Shown here: piece by piece, positions 35,203 through 47,129 of the stretch
Numbering within the stretch: the first letter of the stretch is position 1
Layout of the letters: each line of letters starts with the position of its first letter
Source of the DNA: Akebia trifoliata
Lineage: Eukaryota; Streptophyta; Magnoliopsida; Ranunculales; Lardizabalaceae
Direction: 5' to 3'
Assembly: GCA_017979445.1 (NCBI GenBank)
Contig: CM030710.1
Location: 16,912,248-16,976,247 of the forward strand
Length of the DNA stretch: 64,000 nt
Made by a program: the position numbers and the translations under genes
Notes under the pieces: generated by a model
Seen by the model: the letters and a program-made list of their open reading frames with translations, nothing else
Told to the model about the DNA's origin: nothing
Database searches by the model: none

Positions 35203-37352
35203 TGTATACACCTCAATTTGAACGGGACACTACTCGAAAGGGTCCAAAAATACAGATTTTTCAAATAAATGGGCCAATGGGCCTCAAGGGCCCAAGTCAT
35301 TGAAAAGTGACATTTTGATCGAACCAAGGCCCCTAAGACCTCCTAATGGTTTGGGAGGCCCGTCAAGATGACTCGGCCAACCCTCCGCTTTCCCAATATT
35401 CACCGCTCCGCTTTCAAAATCAAAAACGTCAAATTTTCGATAAAGTTCACCAACGGGACTAAGAAGCCCATTTTGCCAACACGTGGCATTTTGATTAATT
35501 TAATAATTTCAAAATCTAAAAAAATTGGATAAAACTAAAAATATGAGACTTGGGACATCTATCACTTCCTCTACCTTCACCGCTCCGCTCCCGAATCCAA
35601 TTACCCTAAGCCCACATAAAGCCCGTAAACCCTCAACACTCACAAATTACATTTCTCACCTCCCCCCTAACCTAAACTCAATCCCACATCACCTAAGATC
35701 TAAAACTAACCTACACCCTCAAAACTCATTCCAAGATAACCCTCAACCAATTCCTAAAACCCAAAACCATTTCATAACCCAAGCCCAATACACTAAAAAG
35801 CCCACAAACCTTTATCCATATCCAATTCACATCCAACCCACAACCCTAACCCATAAACCACAACCCACATCAACCAATCACTATTTTTATCATCAAAAAG
35901 TGACACATGTCATCACCCTATCTCACCTTCCTCATCCAACTATCTACCCCATTAATTTTCTTTAAACCTCATCTACCCACACATCAACTCATCACATTTT
36001 CTCTCAAATCAAACACATCTACCCACACCCCTAACCTATACCTCCCCTAATCTACACACATCAACCCATCACCTTTTCTCTAAAAAAATATAATCTACCC
36101 AAACCCCTAACCTATACCTCCTCCTAATCTACCCTCATCATTCCCTATAAAACCCACATCTACAATCTAAACCTACTCCCATCATCTCAAGTCAATGACT
36201 CAACCTCTCCCATCAACCCATCTCAACCCTTCATCTCTACCCATTTTGACACATAGCATCATCTCCCACACCCGCTCAAAATATCATCAACCACCTTCTT
36301 ACACAACCCTTTTTTTAATTAAAATCTCATCCCCTCAACTCACTTCACCAATTAATTACTCTCTTACACAATCATATCCTCTCAATCACTCTCATTTATT
36401 TTATTCCATCTAATACTCAACCCAAATGGGTTGTAAAATAACCCATTTACCCTTCTTAGACAAATGCCCTTCAATCATCTCTAATTTACCCCCACCTTTC
36501 TCTTAAACCCCACACCATTCTACCACTTCTCCTCATTTTACCCCATTATATCCCTAAAATAACTCCTCAACATCTATAAATACTCTTATCTTCTTCCCAA
36601 AAAATCCACCAACTTTCACTACAAAAATTCTATCCCCAACTCTCACTACTAACAACTATCACCAATTCTCACCAAGTCTACCAATCATCTCTTATTAACT
36701 CCACACCAAGTCTCACTAAAAAAAGAAAATCCCTACTCTCTTTAATCACCTCTTTCCATTCTCATACTCTCATATTCTACTAAGGACTCAAGAAGACTCA
36801 AAGAAAGAGAAGGAAGGAAAGAAAAGAAAAAAAAAACTTTGAAGCTTCAAGGTGGATTCAAGGCAATCCCCCCTCTCTCTCTCTACCCTCTCCTCCTCTC
36901 TCTTCTATTATCCCCTCTCCTCTTCATTTATTTTAAATGGATTTAAGATGAGTGGATCCCAAGGCAAATGATCCATTAGGATCATCTATTTTAATGAGAT
37001 GATCCTATGATCGAGCCGAAAGTAAATCCCTATTTAGGGTACAAATGCACACACGTGGCACGATATTTTTTGTATTTTTTTAAATCAAATGATCAAGTTG
37101 AGTTGAGGTTACCACTATTTAGTGGGGAGAAAAGGGTGCTTAACACCTTCCATTTTCTCCAACCGAGTCGCTTATCCCGAATCTCAAGATTTGATTCGTA
37201 CCTTATCCATCGAGAGTCACTAAACGCCAAAACGACAATTTTCTAAAAAATGCACATCGAGTGACCATTCACACCCACTTACAAAAATGAATGGTGGCGA
37301 CTCCTAACCTTAGTAGATGTGATTATCGTAATGACGAAATCACGTATCTACA
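35203..37352 (+). mobile_element. Solo LTR, family B, inserted in copia gag, unit 1
   Basis: 2150 bp, from TGTATACACCTCAATTTG to TATCTACA, flanked by AGAGG on both sides (35198-35202 and 37353-37357). Copia coding resumes directly after it. It is strongly C-rich on the plus strand, which gives proline- and threonine-rich chance frames (35525-35965 and 36195-36413). TATA-like CTATAAATACTC near 36577. The same insertion with the same AGAGG repeats is in unit 2, so it predates the duplication. Confidence 0.92.
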
Positions 37353-37357
37353 AGAGG

Positions 37358-39097
37358 AAATGACAAAACAAAACAAAAGGTAAACAACCCCAAGCCCATG
37401 TGACTAAGGATGGGAACTTTTCTGTCATTGTGTCTAAGGTGAATTTTATCAATGATCTCGGGAGATTCGTTGATAGATACTGGAGCTACCAAGCATATAT
37501 GTGCAAACATAAATGCATTTACCTCCTACATACCTATGGGGGAAATTGAACAGTTGTTCATGGGCAACCCGTCAACTTCTAAAGTAGTAGAAAAGGGGAC
37601 CGTGAAACTAAAGTTCACATCTTAGAATCATCTTATTTCTAAGGACGTTCTACATGTTCTGGACATTTGAAAGAACCTAGTCTTAAGTTCTCTCTTAAGT
37701 AAGAAATGGTTCAAATTAGTTTTGAGACTGATAAGTTTGTATTGTCCAAGAGTGAGTCCTTTGTAGGGAAATGATATTAGAATGATAGGCTTTTTAAACT
37801 AAATGTAATGCTTCAAAACTTTAACAAAGTTTATACTTGTTTTGCTTAAATTGTTGATTCTTATAATATTTGACAAACCATAAAAAATCAATGAACTTAG
37901 GATTATTATTATAGAACAATCAAACTAACAAATGGGAAATGTAGAGTTTGTGTAGACTCTAAATATGCCAGGAAACCTTTCAAAAAGAGTGGATAGATGT
38001 TCTAATCTTCTAGGACTTAATCTGTAGTGATTTAGGAAAATTAAAAGGATGTGAAACTAAAATGGAAAAAAATACTTTTTGACCTTTATTGATGATTTTC
38101 TAAGTATTGCCCAGTTTATCTTCTAGAAGCAAAATTGAGGCAATAGAAAAATTCATAATCTACAAATAATAAATAAAAGACCAATTAGATAATAAAATTA
38201 AGGTTTTAAAATCATATAGAAGTGGAGAATATGAATCTTGTCCTTTTAAAAAATTCTATCAAGAAAAGGGAATCATTTATCAAGAAACGACATTGTATTT
38301 GTTACAATTTAATGGTATAATAGAAAAAAAATATATAACCTTAAAAAATATGGTCAATGCTTTATTAATAAGTTGTAGACTTCAGATGAATTTATAGGGG
38401 TAGGCCTTACTTTCAACTTGCTATAATTTAAACAAAATACATTTTACAGATTTAGATAACAACTTATGAGCTATGGAAAAGGAGAATACGCTCTTATAAA
38501 TACCTAATAGTGTGTGTTGGGGGGGGGGGGGGGGTTGCTTAGCTAAGGTGTCAATACCTACACAAAGATAGACTAAATTGGGCCCTAAAACAGTAGATTG
38601 CGTGTTCATAGGCTATGTTCAAAATAGTAGTCCTTGCACTTTTTTAGTAATCAAATATGAAAATAACCATCTTTAAAAAAAAATTTAAAATAACCTAATA
38701 AAGAAAAACATAACCTTTTAGCCAAGAGATGAATTTTGTTTTTTTTTTTGAAGACTTTTTTCCTCTAAAGGATAAAGTCAAGAAAAATCAAATTAGGATT
38801 TTATCTGAAAAGGAAATCAAATCTTTTGAAGAATATGATTTTGAACTTAGAAGAAATAAAATAACTAGAATAGCCACTAGCTTTGGTTTAGACTTTCATA
38901 CATTCTTAGTTGAAGATGAACCTCAATCCATCAAAGAGGCGATGACTTCTTCTTATGCAAATTTTTAGAAGGAAATAATCAATAGTGAGTATGATTATAT
39001 ACTGAGTAGTAAAACCTGAGAATTAATGGATCTTCCTCCTAGGTGTAAGATACTTCAATTTACATAGGCCTCATTCGAGAAAGATCCACAAAAATAT
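37358..39097 (+). pseudogene. Ty1/copia pol remnant: protease, integrase, RT start, unit 1
   Basis: Continues the gag of 34440-35197 after the solo LTR. Protease: VDTGATKHIC, with the DTGA active-site motif, near 37470. Integrase pieces: DLGKLKG, EAIEKFIIYK, KVLKSYRSGEYES and GIIYQET, with NALLISCRLQMNLWG-like sequence near 38355, in the copia order. Near 38745-39000 comes the linker and RT start: FGLDFHTFLVEDEPQSIKEA, then INSEYDYIL and ELMDLPPRCK. The order protease-integrase-RT defines Ty1/copia. Many stops, and a 16-G run at 38519-38534. It ends abruptly at the LTR starting at 39098. Confidence 0.85.
38519..38534. repeat. Poly-G tract (16 G), unit 1
   Basis: A run of 16 G inside the decayed copia integrase/RT linker; the same run is in unit 2 (61337-61352). 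Confidence 0.9.
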
Positions 39098-40415
39098 TAT
39101 AGACACCCCAATTTGTCTGAATCAAGCCCGATAACTTAATCGAATCCAATAAGGAAAGATGAATTCAAAATAATTTCGATCAATCAAGTAAGACCCACTC
39201 TAAGCATAATCAAAATTTAAATTTTAGTTTGCCTTTTATTGACCAATGGTTACCCATGTTCTGGTCATGCATCAGCTAGAGGCCAAATATTCTTGCATTG
39301 GCTTTTACCCACTTACATGTAGGTTACTTTTTTTTCATTGGATTTACTTACCTACATGCAAGTTGCTTTTTTTCCTTGGCTTTCATTCACCTTCTATACA
39401 AAAAAAATTACACTGGCCAGCTAAAGCTAATTCGATTAGACAGTAATGTTGAGAATGTGAGCACTTAAGTGTTCAAAATTTACTTAAGGAAATGACATCC
39501 TAAACCCCTTATTAGTGGGCTTATTTCTCAAGAAAATCCCCTCTTTTTACCTCTATGCCCTTGTATTAGACTTCACATAATTCATCCACCTAGGCTTTCT
39601 AATAATTCTCCCATTTTTTCAATTTTGACCCATAATCTCATTAGGTCTCCACAAAGAGCTAATTACCCTTTTGTCCCTAATTTGTTGAGACTCAATTAAG
39701 GAGATTGATATTTAAGCCCATCTTTCCAATTCTTAGTTTAAGGCCTTACCTACATAATTCCTTATAAATTGACCAAGATCTAGAGGCTTTGATTATTTTT
39801 TCCAACCATAGGAATCTTCTAGAACCTATATGCAATAACCCTTTTATCGTCAAGTTTGGTGGAGTGTCTTTCAAAACAAGTTACTAAAAAGACCAAAATC
39901 CCAATTCATGATTACATTCTATTTCTACTAGGTACTTTATAATTTGATCAAATTCAAGGAACTTTGACAATTTTATCTCTCAATTAGAATTCTTTAAAAC
40001 TCTTTATCTTTGGCACTTCTACCCTTTGATGATCATGATTGGTAAGACTCAAAGAAATTCAAAGATAATTAAACAAAGTAAGGAATACAGTACAAGGAGC
40101 AATTTTATCAAATCTGAGGGAATAGAACCGTTGCGTTCGAAGGTAAAATCTCTTTTATTTATCTATCTAGGTTTTTGTTAGCAATGTAGTTTTATTTGGG
40201 ATAAGTAGAGACCGACATTGGTCCGGTGGGGTTGGTGCCTAACACCTTCCAACCCCGTAATGTGATCCCCAGATTCAGTTTTTCTTTAGTAGATTAGTTT
40301 CTTTATCCGTTTAGAGTCATTATTCGATTCCTAGACCGTAATAACTAGGTGGCGACTCCCAAACCTCAAGGGTCAAAAGCGGATCCGCGCACCCCGCGGA
40401 TTGAGGGCGCTTTCA
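39098..40415 (+). mobile_element. LTR related to family A (subtype A'), unit 1
   Basis: 1318 bp, from TATAGACACCCCAATTTG (TG mutated to TA) to GAGGGCGCTTTCA. The last 300 bp closely match family A LTRs (GGTGCCTAACACCTTCCAAC, GCGGATCCGCGCACCC) but the body differs. The left flank (AATAT) and right flank (ATCGT) do not match, so it lacks a target duplication. Copia lies to its left and gypsy gag on the opposite strand to its right. This suggests a recombinant junction. Duplicated at 61917-63236. Confidence 0.75.
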
Positions 40416-40903
40416 ATCGTTCTCTCTCTAACATCATATGTTACCATTAATACCTCGTGGGCGTGGTCTGACAGCAGATTGGTGTAGGTGAGTTCGTCGG
40501 TGCAGAACTGAAGTTTGCCAGTCGCACATCCCTTGACAAAAAAATTCTTCAACAGGTGGCAATTTCTAATGGGGTGTCCCAACCAATAATGGAATTTGTA
40601 GTATCGAGGGTTAGCCTGTTTTATTGATGTTGGTTCTTTCCTTACAAGTGGCATTTTGACCGCGTTGTCCTTGATCCACACTTCCAGTATCTACTCCACC
40701 TCTTCCATGTTGTAGGGGAAATCAAGTACCACTTCCTCCCTATTATAGTCTTTATTGTTCTTGTTTTTTTGGAAATTATGGTCTCGTGCAGGCATTCTCT
40801 TCGACTGCCTATCCGACATGTAGATCTGATGCTCAGGTCATTTTTCCATCCTCCCCATTCCATGGGTTTTTAGGTTTTGATCGTGAACGTCTTTTCCTAA
40901 GAT
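40416..40903 (-). pseudogene. Ty3/gypsy gag remnant, C-terminal part, unit 1
   Basis: The minus-strand frame contains PRYYKFHYWLGHPIRNCHLL, matching the YCKFH-x-x-x-H-x-x-x-x-C zinc-knuckle-like segment of Tat-type gag. It continues the gag at 42603-43570, from which it is separated by a solo LTR. Duplicated at 63237-63720. Confidence 0.75.
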
Positions 40904-40908
40904 GCTGG

Positions 40909-42597
40909 TGAAAGCGCCCTTGATCCGCTTGGTGCGCGGATCCGCTTTTGACCCTTTGGGAGTCGCCACCTAGTTATTATGGTCTAGAAACCAAACTGAC
41001 TCTAAAACGGATAAAAAACTAATCTACTACAGAAAAACTGAATCCGGGAATCATATTACGGGGTTGGAAGGTGTTAGGCACCAACCCCGCCCAGCCAATG
41101 CCGGTCTCTACTTACCCCAAATAAGACTACATCGCTAATGACAAAACCTAGATAAAAAAAAATAACGAAAATCTTACCTTCGATCTGCAAAGGTTCTATC
41201 CCTCAGATCTGGTGAAACTGTTCCTTGTACCGTACTCCTTACTTCGTTCTGTCTCCAAATCTGATTTCTGATCTCTGAGGCAAGGTATCTCCTTCTTGGA
41301 TCTGGGTGCTTCGAATTTATTGTGGATTTTGGAGTGTTTTTGAAAGATTTCTAGGTGTTTTTCAGGCTCAAATCGAAGTAGGGGTGTTAGGTAAGGAGTT
41401 GGGGCTCCAAAATTAGGATTTTGGAGAGGTTGTAGAGGCTTCTTCACCTACTTTTTCTAGGGTTTTTTCTTTTATACGAAAATAGGGTGTGGAGGCTCTA
41501 TTTATAAAGTTTTTTAGAAGCATTAGGATTTGATTAGGGTTTCTTTTAGAGTTTTAATTAGGGTTTTGACTTTAGTCTTATGAGATTGACTTAGTCTTTA
41601 GGGTTTTAATTTAGGGTTTTGACTTTAGTCTTATGAGATTGACTTGATTAGTTTAGATTAGGATTTTGACTTTAGTCTTATAAGATTGACTTGATTAGTT
41701 TAGATTAGGATTTTGATTTAGGGTTTTGACTTTAGTCTTATGAGATTGACTTTAATACTTTGACTTTAGTCTTTCTTGGTTGGCTTTTAATATCTTGACT
41801 TTAGTCTTACTTGAATGACTTTAATTTTTGGAAAACCCATTTTTATTATATCTTTAATTCTTTGGGCCCCCAGATGGAGGGGTCTTTGAATAAATATCCT
41901 GGCAACCATCAACAATTTTGCCTGAAAGCCTGATTGATCGATTTTTTAGTTTAAATTTTTAAATTAATTTTATTAATGTTTCACTTTACATTATTTAATG
42001 TTTTATTTATTAATTTTGAAATTTTTAATTATTAAATTTGTGAAATTACCGTTTTGCCCTCGAAGATGATTTTTTAACGTTTTAAGTCGTTTTTCAATGT
42101 TCTAGGATGTTTTGAAATTAGTTTTTCATAAGGAATTCAATGGGAATGTTGGTTTTTATCATTTATGAAGTTTTTTTTATATGAAATGGCCGTGAACTTT
42201 ATGAGGGGCATTTTCGTAATTTTGTCAAATTTTGTGAAAATTTGAAAAATGATTTATTTGATTTCGATTTGTTATTTTATATGTTTGAATGAGTTTTCCT
42301 AATCATAATGTAAGCTCTAGGGTTGTTTTGATGTTAGGAGTATTTTGGTAATTTGGTCATTTTTAGTGAGTTAGCTTCTTTTTAGTCTACAAGATGATGA
42401 TTTCTATGTTTCTAGGGTCGTTTTTTCCTAGCGTAGAATGGTTTCTAAGTTTTGTCAGTTTGAGATACCTCATCCGGATTTCTGAAACATATCTGGTAAC
42501 AAAATAAAGTATTGGAATAAACATCCATCATTGGGAACCGTTGCAATCGGGCTGACGAGTTGATTAATCAGGCGAGTGCAAAAATGGGGTGTCTACA
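40909..42597 (-). mobile_element. Solo LTR, family A, inserted in gypsy gag, unit 1
   Basis: 1689 bp. On the minus strand TGTAGACACCCCATTTTTGC to GGGCGCTTTCA. Flanked by GCTGG on both sides (40904-40908 and 42598-42602). It splits the gag remnant. A degenerate minisatellite of GACTTTAGTCTTA and GATTGACTT lies at about 41560-41830. Unit 2 has the same insertion (63726 to the window end), so it predates the duplication. Confidence 0.92.
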
Positions 42598-42602
42598 GCT
42601 GG

Positions 42603-43570
42603 GACCGAGGCTACAGTTCTTTTTGCTACCTCATGGAGTTCGAAAAAATTCGTTAGCTTTAGATTCTCGAGGAGGGTCCGATAGGGGAGCAACATTCCCA
42701 TAATGCACATCTCAATCAGTCGTGTTTTGTTAATCTATTCACGACAGTCCATGTGCCCTCACAAAACCTCCTTACTAAAACATTCAAGTGATCATTCTCT
42801 TCTTGGTGCATCGGTCATAGGTCCGTCAATGTCACTTGTTCGCACATAATAAAAAAAATTCGATGAAAGGCATTCACCAACTGTATCCACGTTTGGATCG
42901 ATCCGACCGGTAAGTAATTGTACTAAGTGTATGCTTTTCCAATCAGTGATTTTGAGAAATCCCATAGTCGTAGATTGTCATTAGTTGCGTAGCCCCTGAG
43001 TACTTCCAATAACTGGGATACATGTTCCCTTACTTTGCCCTTCTCGTCGTATATGGGGAACACTGGTGTTACATACCCCCTAGGGTACGATTTCTATTGA
43101 AGGGAGCTTGGGTACGGAGGGTCGTACTCATAGGGATATTTTTCTTCCTTCTGCGTCATTTCCTGTTCTTGCAACTATGTTAGTTCTGAGACTGTCACGA
43201 ATGCTTTAGGTTGCGCCAGTGGAATTACTTGGGGCGCCAAGGGCTTCCATGCTGTTCTGTGTGCCGTTGTCAACGTGGACGCACCTCTTGCATCTCCCCA
43301 CTTCATCTAGAACAGTGGGTTATTGCGGAGTATTCAATGCTTGTGGCAGCCTCTTTAGGAATTGGAGTATCTCCACGTTAGCTCTTGTTATCCCTTGTAA
43401 AAGTTCCCCCAGCGACCCTAGTGGAGCGGGGGTACTTCCAATGTAGGCTTGAGTTGTTCATGAGCCATGTCTGCTATGGCATCATCATGGTCTTGATCTC
43501 TTTCTATATTGGTCATGCTTTTTGATGGGTCACTTCGGTTTCTGGGACGCACCATTCCAGTACTTCCTTC
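42603..43570 (-). pseudogene. Ty3/gypsy gag remnant, N-terminal part
   Basis: On the minus strand a frame near 42910-42660 reads IQTWIQLVNAFHRIF and later LNVLVRRFCEGTW, following the W-x-x-L-x-x-AF...F pattern of Ty3/gypsy gag, with many stops. It runs from a primer-binding site at its right end (43570-43586) to the zinc-knuckle part left of the solo LTR. The unit 2 copy lies beyond the window. Confidence 0.65.
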
Positions 43571-43586
43571 CTTAGTGGAGTCGCCA
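43570..43586 (-). promoter_or_regulatory. Primer-binding site (tRNA-Arg type) of the gypsy remnant
   Basis: On the minus strand it reads TGGCGACTCCACTAAGG, agreeing with the family A site over its first 13 bases. With the gag on the minus strand this marks the 5' end of a decayed Tat-lineage element and is a candidate relative of the autonomous partner of family A. Confidence 0.7.
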
Positions 43587-43588
43587 AA

Positions 43589-45097
43589 TGTTCACTTATG
43601 GAACTTGCTGTAAATAAGGACTTAAAGAGTGTAGCTAGATTCAACAAGGGGGGTAGGGGGGAGTCCAAGGACTAGAAAATGATGGGTCCACGCATTGTAG
43701 TTTGGTCTTGGGATGTTTCGTCTGTTCTGTCTAGTAAGAAGGGGAGGAGGCAAGGGAGAGACGAAAGTCGAGAGAGAAAGAGATAGAGAGGGATCCTGTG
43801 CCAGTTTTGCAACAATGTCGACTCTAGAACCCTTTAATGCTTGTCCCATCAAGGAGATAAACCTGATATAAATAGGAGGTCCCTTCCTCTCTTTGCTTGC
43901 TTGCTTGCTTGACGGATGCCAGCCCGAACATCAGGGGTAGGTAAGTAGGTTAGGTCGTTGTCCAAGGATGATCTTCTCTATCAAAAAAGTCAACCCTAGT
44001 CAATAGATCTTCCTTTAAGGTTGATAAAAGGGATGTCAGCAGAGCTGACACCCCTTGTGGCAGTAGCAGATTCCCTAGGGATCGACAAATAGAAGAGACA
44101 TCAGGCCCGTTGACACCTTCATCAAGAGAGGTGTCAGTTTGGCTGGCACTCCTCAGAGAACTCCAATTCCCTGGTGCTACCCCCTGATGTCCCTGATGTT
44201 GGCCTGCTTTGCGATTCTTGGCTGCCAAACCTACACTTCACATTTCCCCCCTTCCTCGATGCCTGCTCCCCTACCTGGGACAATAGAGGCCCATGCCGAG
44301 GTGCCCATCACAATGTTGACACCGGCGTCAACTGTGTGAGCTGCCTCTTAGGGTCTTTGCTCATAAGACACCATCTGGTGTGCTCTGGATCTGCACCTAG
44401 GAATGCCTATCATCAGCAATATCCATGGGTCTGTCATGGTTGATGGTACAAGAAGAGCTTCAGAAAGGAACATAGAAGGGAAAATCTAACCGGACATTGA
44501 AATCTCAGGTTGAGGTCGGAAATTGAAATCGTTTGCCCGGCAGGACTTTTTGTTTAGCTTGGAACTGTAAATGAGTTTCTTAAAAACTATTAATCAAACA
44601 ATGGAAAATATTAATTCTCAACGGTGTAAATTACTTTACCACTAATTTTCCACCTTTAATCAAATATATATCCATAGTTTTTTTTTTTTTTTTTCATCGT
44701 AGGAAATTGTGATTTTCGTTATATATCAACCGTCTGTTTAACGGGGATTCTCAAACCTCGTTGAGATTAGAAATGTCCTCCAATAATCGTCGTTTGTGAA
44801 AGCGACAACGAATCAAGGTTGATCTCACCCAACAACAGCAAATAAAGGGTTTATATTCTATACTCCTGGATGTTATAATACTAATCAACTGGCAGACTCT
44901 TTATTTGCTTCACGTGGCCCATTATTATTAAACAGACGCATTACGCTCAAATGTCGAATCATCAAAACTGTGGACCCCAGACAAATGTGCCACACGGCGC
45001 ACGTAAAGGTGTAGAGGAGTCAATCATCAATCAATATTTCATACTGATCGACGTTATGAAAAGACTTTGACCAGAAAGGCTGAAGGGTGCGCATTAC
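43589..45097 (-). other. Putative 5' LTR of the gypsy remnant and unassigned sequence
   Basis: Begins TGTTCACTTATGG next to the primer-binding site. Richer in G and C than its surroundings to about 44450, with a duplicated GGTGTCAG-type motif (44030-44160) and a (CTTG)n run near 43900. The right LTR end is not visible. The last few hundred bases before 45098 show nothing I can name. Frames of 60-90 codons on both strands overlap each other and are not supported as genes. Confidence 0.4.
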
Positions 45098-45361
45098 GAG
45101 GATGATCTTTATGATGAGGAAATCATTCTCACCGAAAATCAGCTCATTCTGAAACTTCTAAACCCATTAAAATGATTAACAAATATTGAACGATCTATGA
45201 TTCTTCAACTTATAAGTTAAGGTTAGAAGTTTTGGTATTTTTTTCAACACTTTCAATTTCTAAAAAATTTCACTTAGCCACACATCATGTTTTGTGTCAT
45301 CAAACTAATATAATTTTAGTTCTCAAAACTTACCTAAATACACCTACATTTTATGAAATTT

Positions 45362-45366
45362 ATTAT
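45362..45366. repeat. Left target-site duplication ATTAT
   Basis: Five bases directly before the LTR, repeated directly after the element (54888-54892); single in the empty site 32100-32104. Confidence 0.95.
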
Positions 45367-47128
45367 TGTAGACACCCCATTTTTGCATCCGCCTGATTAA
45401 TCAACTCGTCAACCCGATCGCAATGATTCCCAATGATGGATGTGTATTCCATTGCTTTATTTTGTTACCAGATATGTTTCAGAAATCCGGATGAGGTATC
45501 TCAAACTAACAAAACCTTAGAAACCACGCTACGCTAGGAAAACACGACCCCAGAAACATAGAAATCATCATCTTGCAGACCAGAAAGAAACTTCACGATA
45601 AAAATCACTAAAAATTACCAAATTACCAAAATATCCCTAACCTCAAAACAACCCTAGAGCCTACGTTACGCTTAGGAAAACTCTCTCGAACACATAAAAT
45701 AACAAATCGGAACCAAATAAATCATTTCACCAATTTTAACAGAATTTGACAAAATTACGAAAATGCCCCTCGTAAAGTTCACAACCATTTCACACAAAAA
45801 AACTTCATAAATAACAAAAACTAATATTTCCATTGAATTCCTTACGAAAAATCGATTCTAAAACATCCTGGAACATTAAAAACCGACTTGAAACGTGAAA
45901 AGTCCTCTCCGGGGGTAAAACGGTAATTTCACAATTTTCATAATTAAAATTTCGAAATTAATAAATAAATATTAAATAATTAAAGTGAAACATTAATGAA
46001 ATTAATTTAAAATTTTGAACCTAAAAAATCGATCAATCGGGTTCTCAGGCAAAATTGTTGAGGGTTCGTGAGATATTTCTTTAAGAACCCCTCAATTTGG
46101 GGGTCCAAAGAATTAAAGAAATAATGAAAGGGGCCTTCTCCAAAAATTAAAAGTAAATCAAGCAAGACTAAAGTCAAGGTATTAAAGTCAATCAAGTGAG
46201 ACTGAAGTCAAAATTAAAGTCAATTAAGCAAGACTGAAGTCAAGTCAATCAATTAAGACTGAAGTCAAAACATTAAAAGTCAATCAAATAAGACCAAAAG
46301 TCATAATAGAATTCTAATTAAATAATAACTCTATCTAATAGAGTTCTAACTTAAAAATAATTCTACCTAAAACAATTTTAATTAAAACACAATTCTACCT
46401 AAAACAATTTTAATTAAAACACAATTCTATCTAAAATAAGTCTAACTAAAACACAACTCTAATTAAAAGATCTCTAACTAAACACTAACTCTATCCAAAT
46501 CAACCCCTAAAAACATCTATAAATAGAAGTGCTCACACCCTATTTTCGTATCAAATCATAAACCCTAGGAGAAGTAGGTCTAGAAGCTGCCCTAGCCCCC
46601 CATAAACCCTAGTTTTGGAGCCCCAACTCCTTACCTAACATCCCCCTTTCAATTTTAGTCTAGAAAACCCCTAAAATCCCTCCAATAATACTCCTAAATC
46701 CGCAACAAACTTGAAGAGTTCAGATTCAGAAACAAAGAGATACCTTGATCTAGGAGATCCGAAGTTAAATCCGGAGACAGAACGAAGCAAGGGAGTACAG
46801 TACAAGGAATTTTTTTTGTCAGATCTGAGGGAGCAAAATCCTTGCTATCGAAAAGGTATGTATTTTTTTATATTTATTTTTATCTAGGTTTTAGCAATGT
46901 AATTTACTTGGGAAGTTAGTAGAGACCGGCTTTGGCCGGGCGGGGTTGGTGCCTAACACCTTCCAACCCCGTAACTTGATCCCCGAATTCAGATTTTTAT
47001 GGTAGATTAGTTCTTTTTATCCATGTTAGAGTCAGTTTGGTTCCTAGACCACAATAACTAGGTGGCGACTCCCAAACCTCAAGGGTCAAAAGCGGATCCG
47101 CGCACCCCGCGGATCGAGGGCGCTTTCA
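45367..47128 (+). repeat. 5' LTR of complete family A element
   Basis: 1762 bp, TGTAGACACCCC to GGGCGCTTTCA. It holds a minisatellite of AGTCAATCAAG and AAGACTGAAGTCAA (46160-46290) and an array of AATTCTACCTAAAAC-like units (about 46370-46440). Near-identical to 53124-54887. Confidence 0.97.
46518..46525 (+). promoter_or_regulatory. LTR TATA box
   Basis: TATAAATA about 1150 bp into the LTR, followed by AGAAGTGCTCACACCC. The same motif is at 54276-54283 in the 3' LTR and in reverse near 8725 in copy 1. It would start the genomic transcript, giving a U3 of roughly 1.15 kb. Confidence 0.7.
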
Positions 47129-47129
47129 G

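Larger units (their letters stand above)
31835..45097 (+). repeat. 13.3-kb tandem segmental duplication, unit 1
   Basis: Directly repeated by 45098-64000. Homology starts at GAGGATGATCTTTATGATGA in both (31835 and 45098) and is co-linear wherever both copies are visible, up to 41180 against 64000, with scattered substitutions and small indels. If the repeat is strictly tandem, the unit is 31835-45097 (13263 bp). It contains a decayed copia element, three LTR insertions, MITEs and a gypsy gag remnant, but no host gene that I can see. Confidence 0.85.

Noticed and set aside
35525..35965. Proline-rich protein gene (and its match at 58265-58756)
   Set aside because: It lies within an LTR with clear ends and target duplications, is low-complexity, and starts at different places in the two units.
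43219..44443. Several 60-90 codon frames on both strands
   Set aside because: They overlap each other in a GC-richer, LTR-like region and match no family I recognise.
45098..45100. MITE-mediated homologous recombination as cause of the tandem duplication
   Set aside because: M2 sequence is found only on the right side of the junction; the left side shows no M2 similarity.
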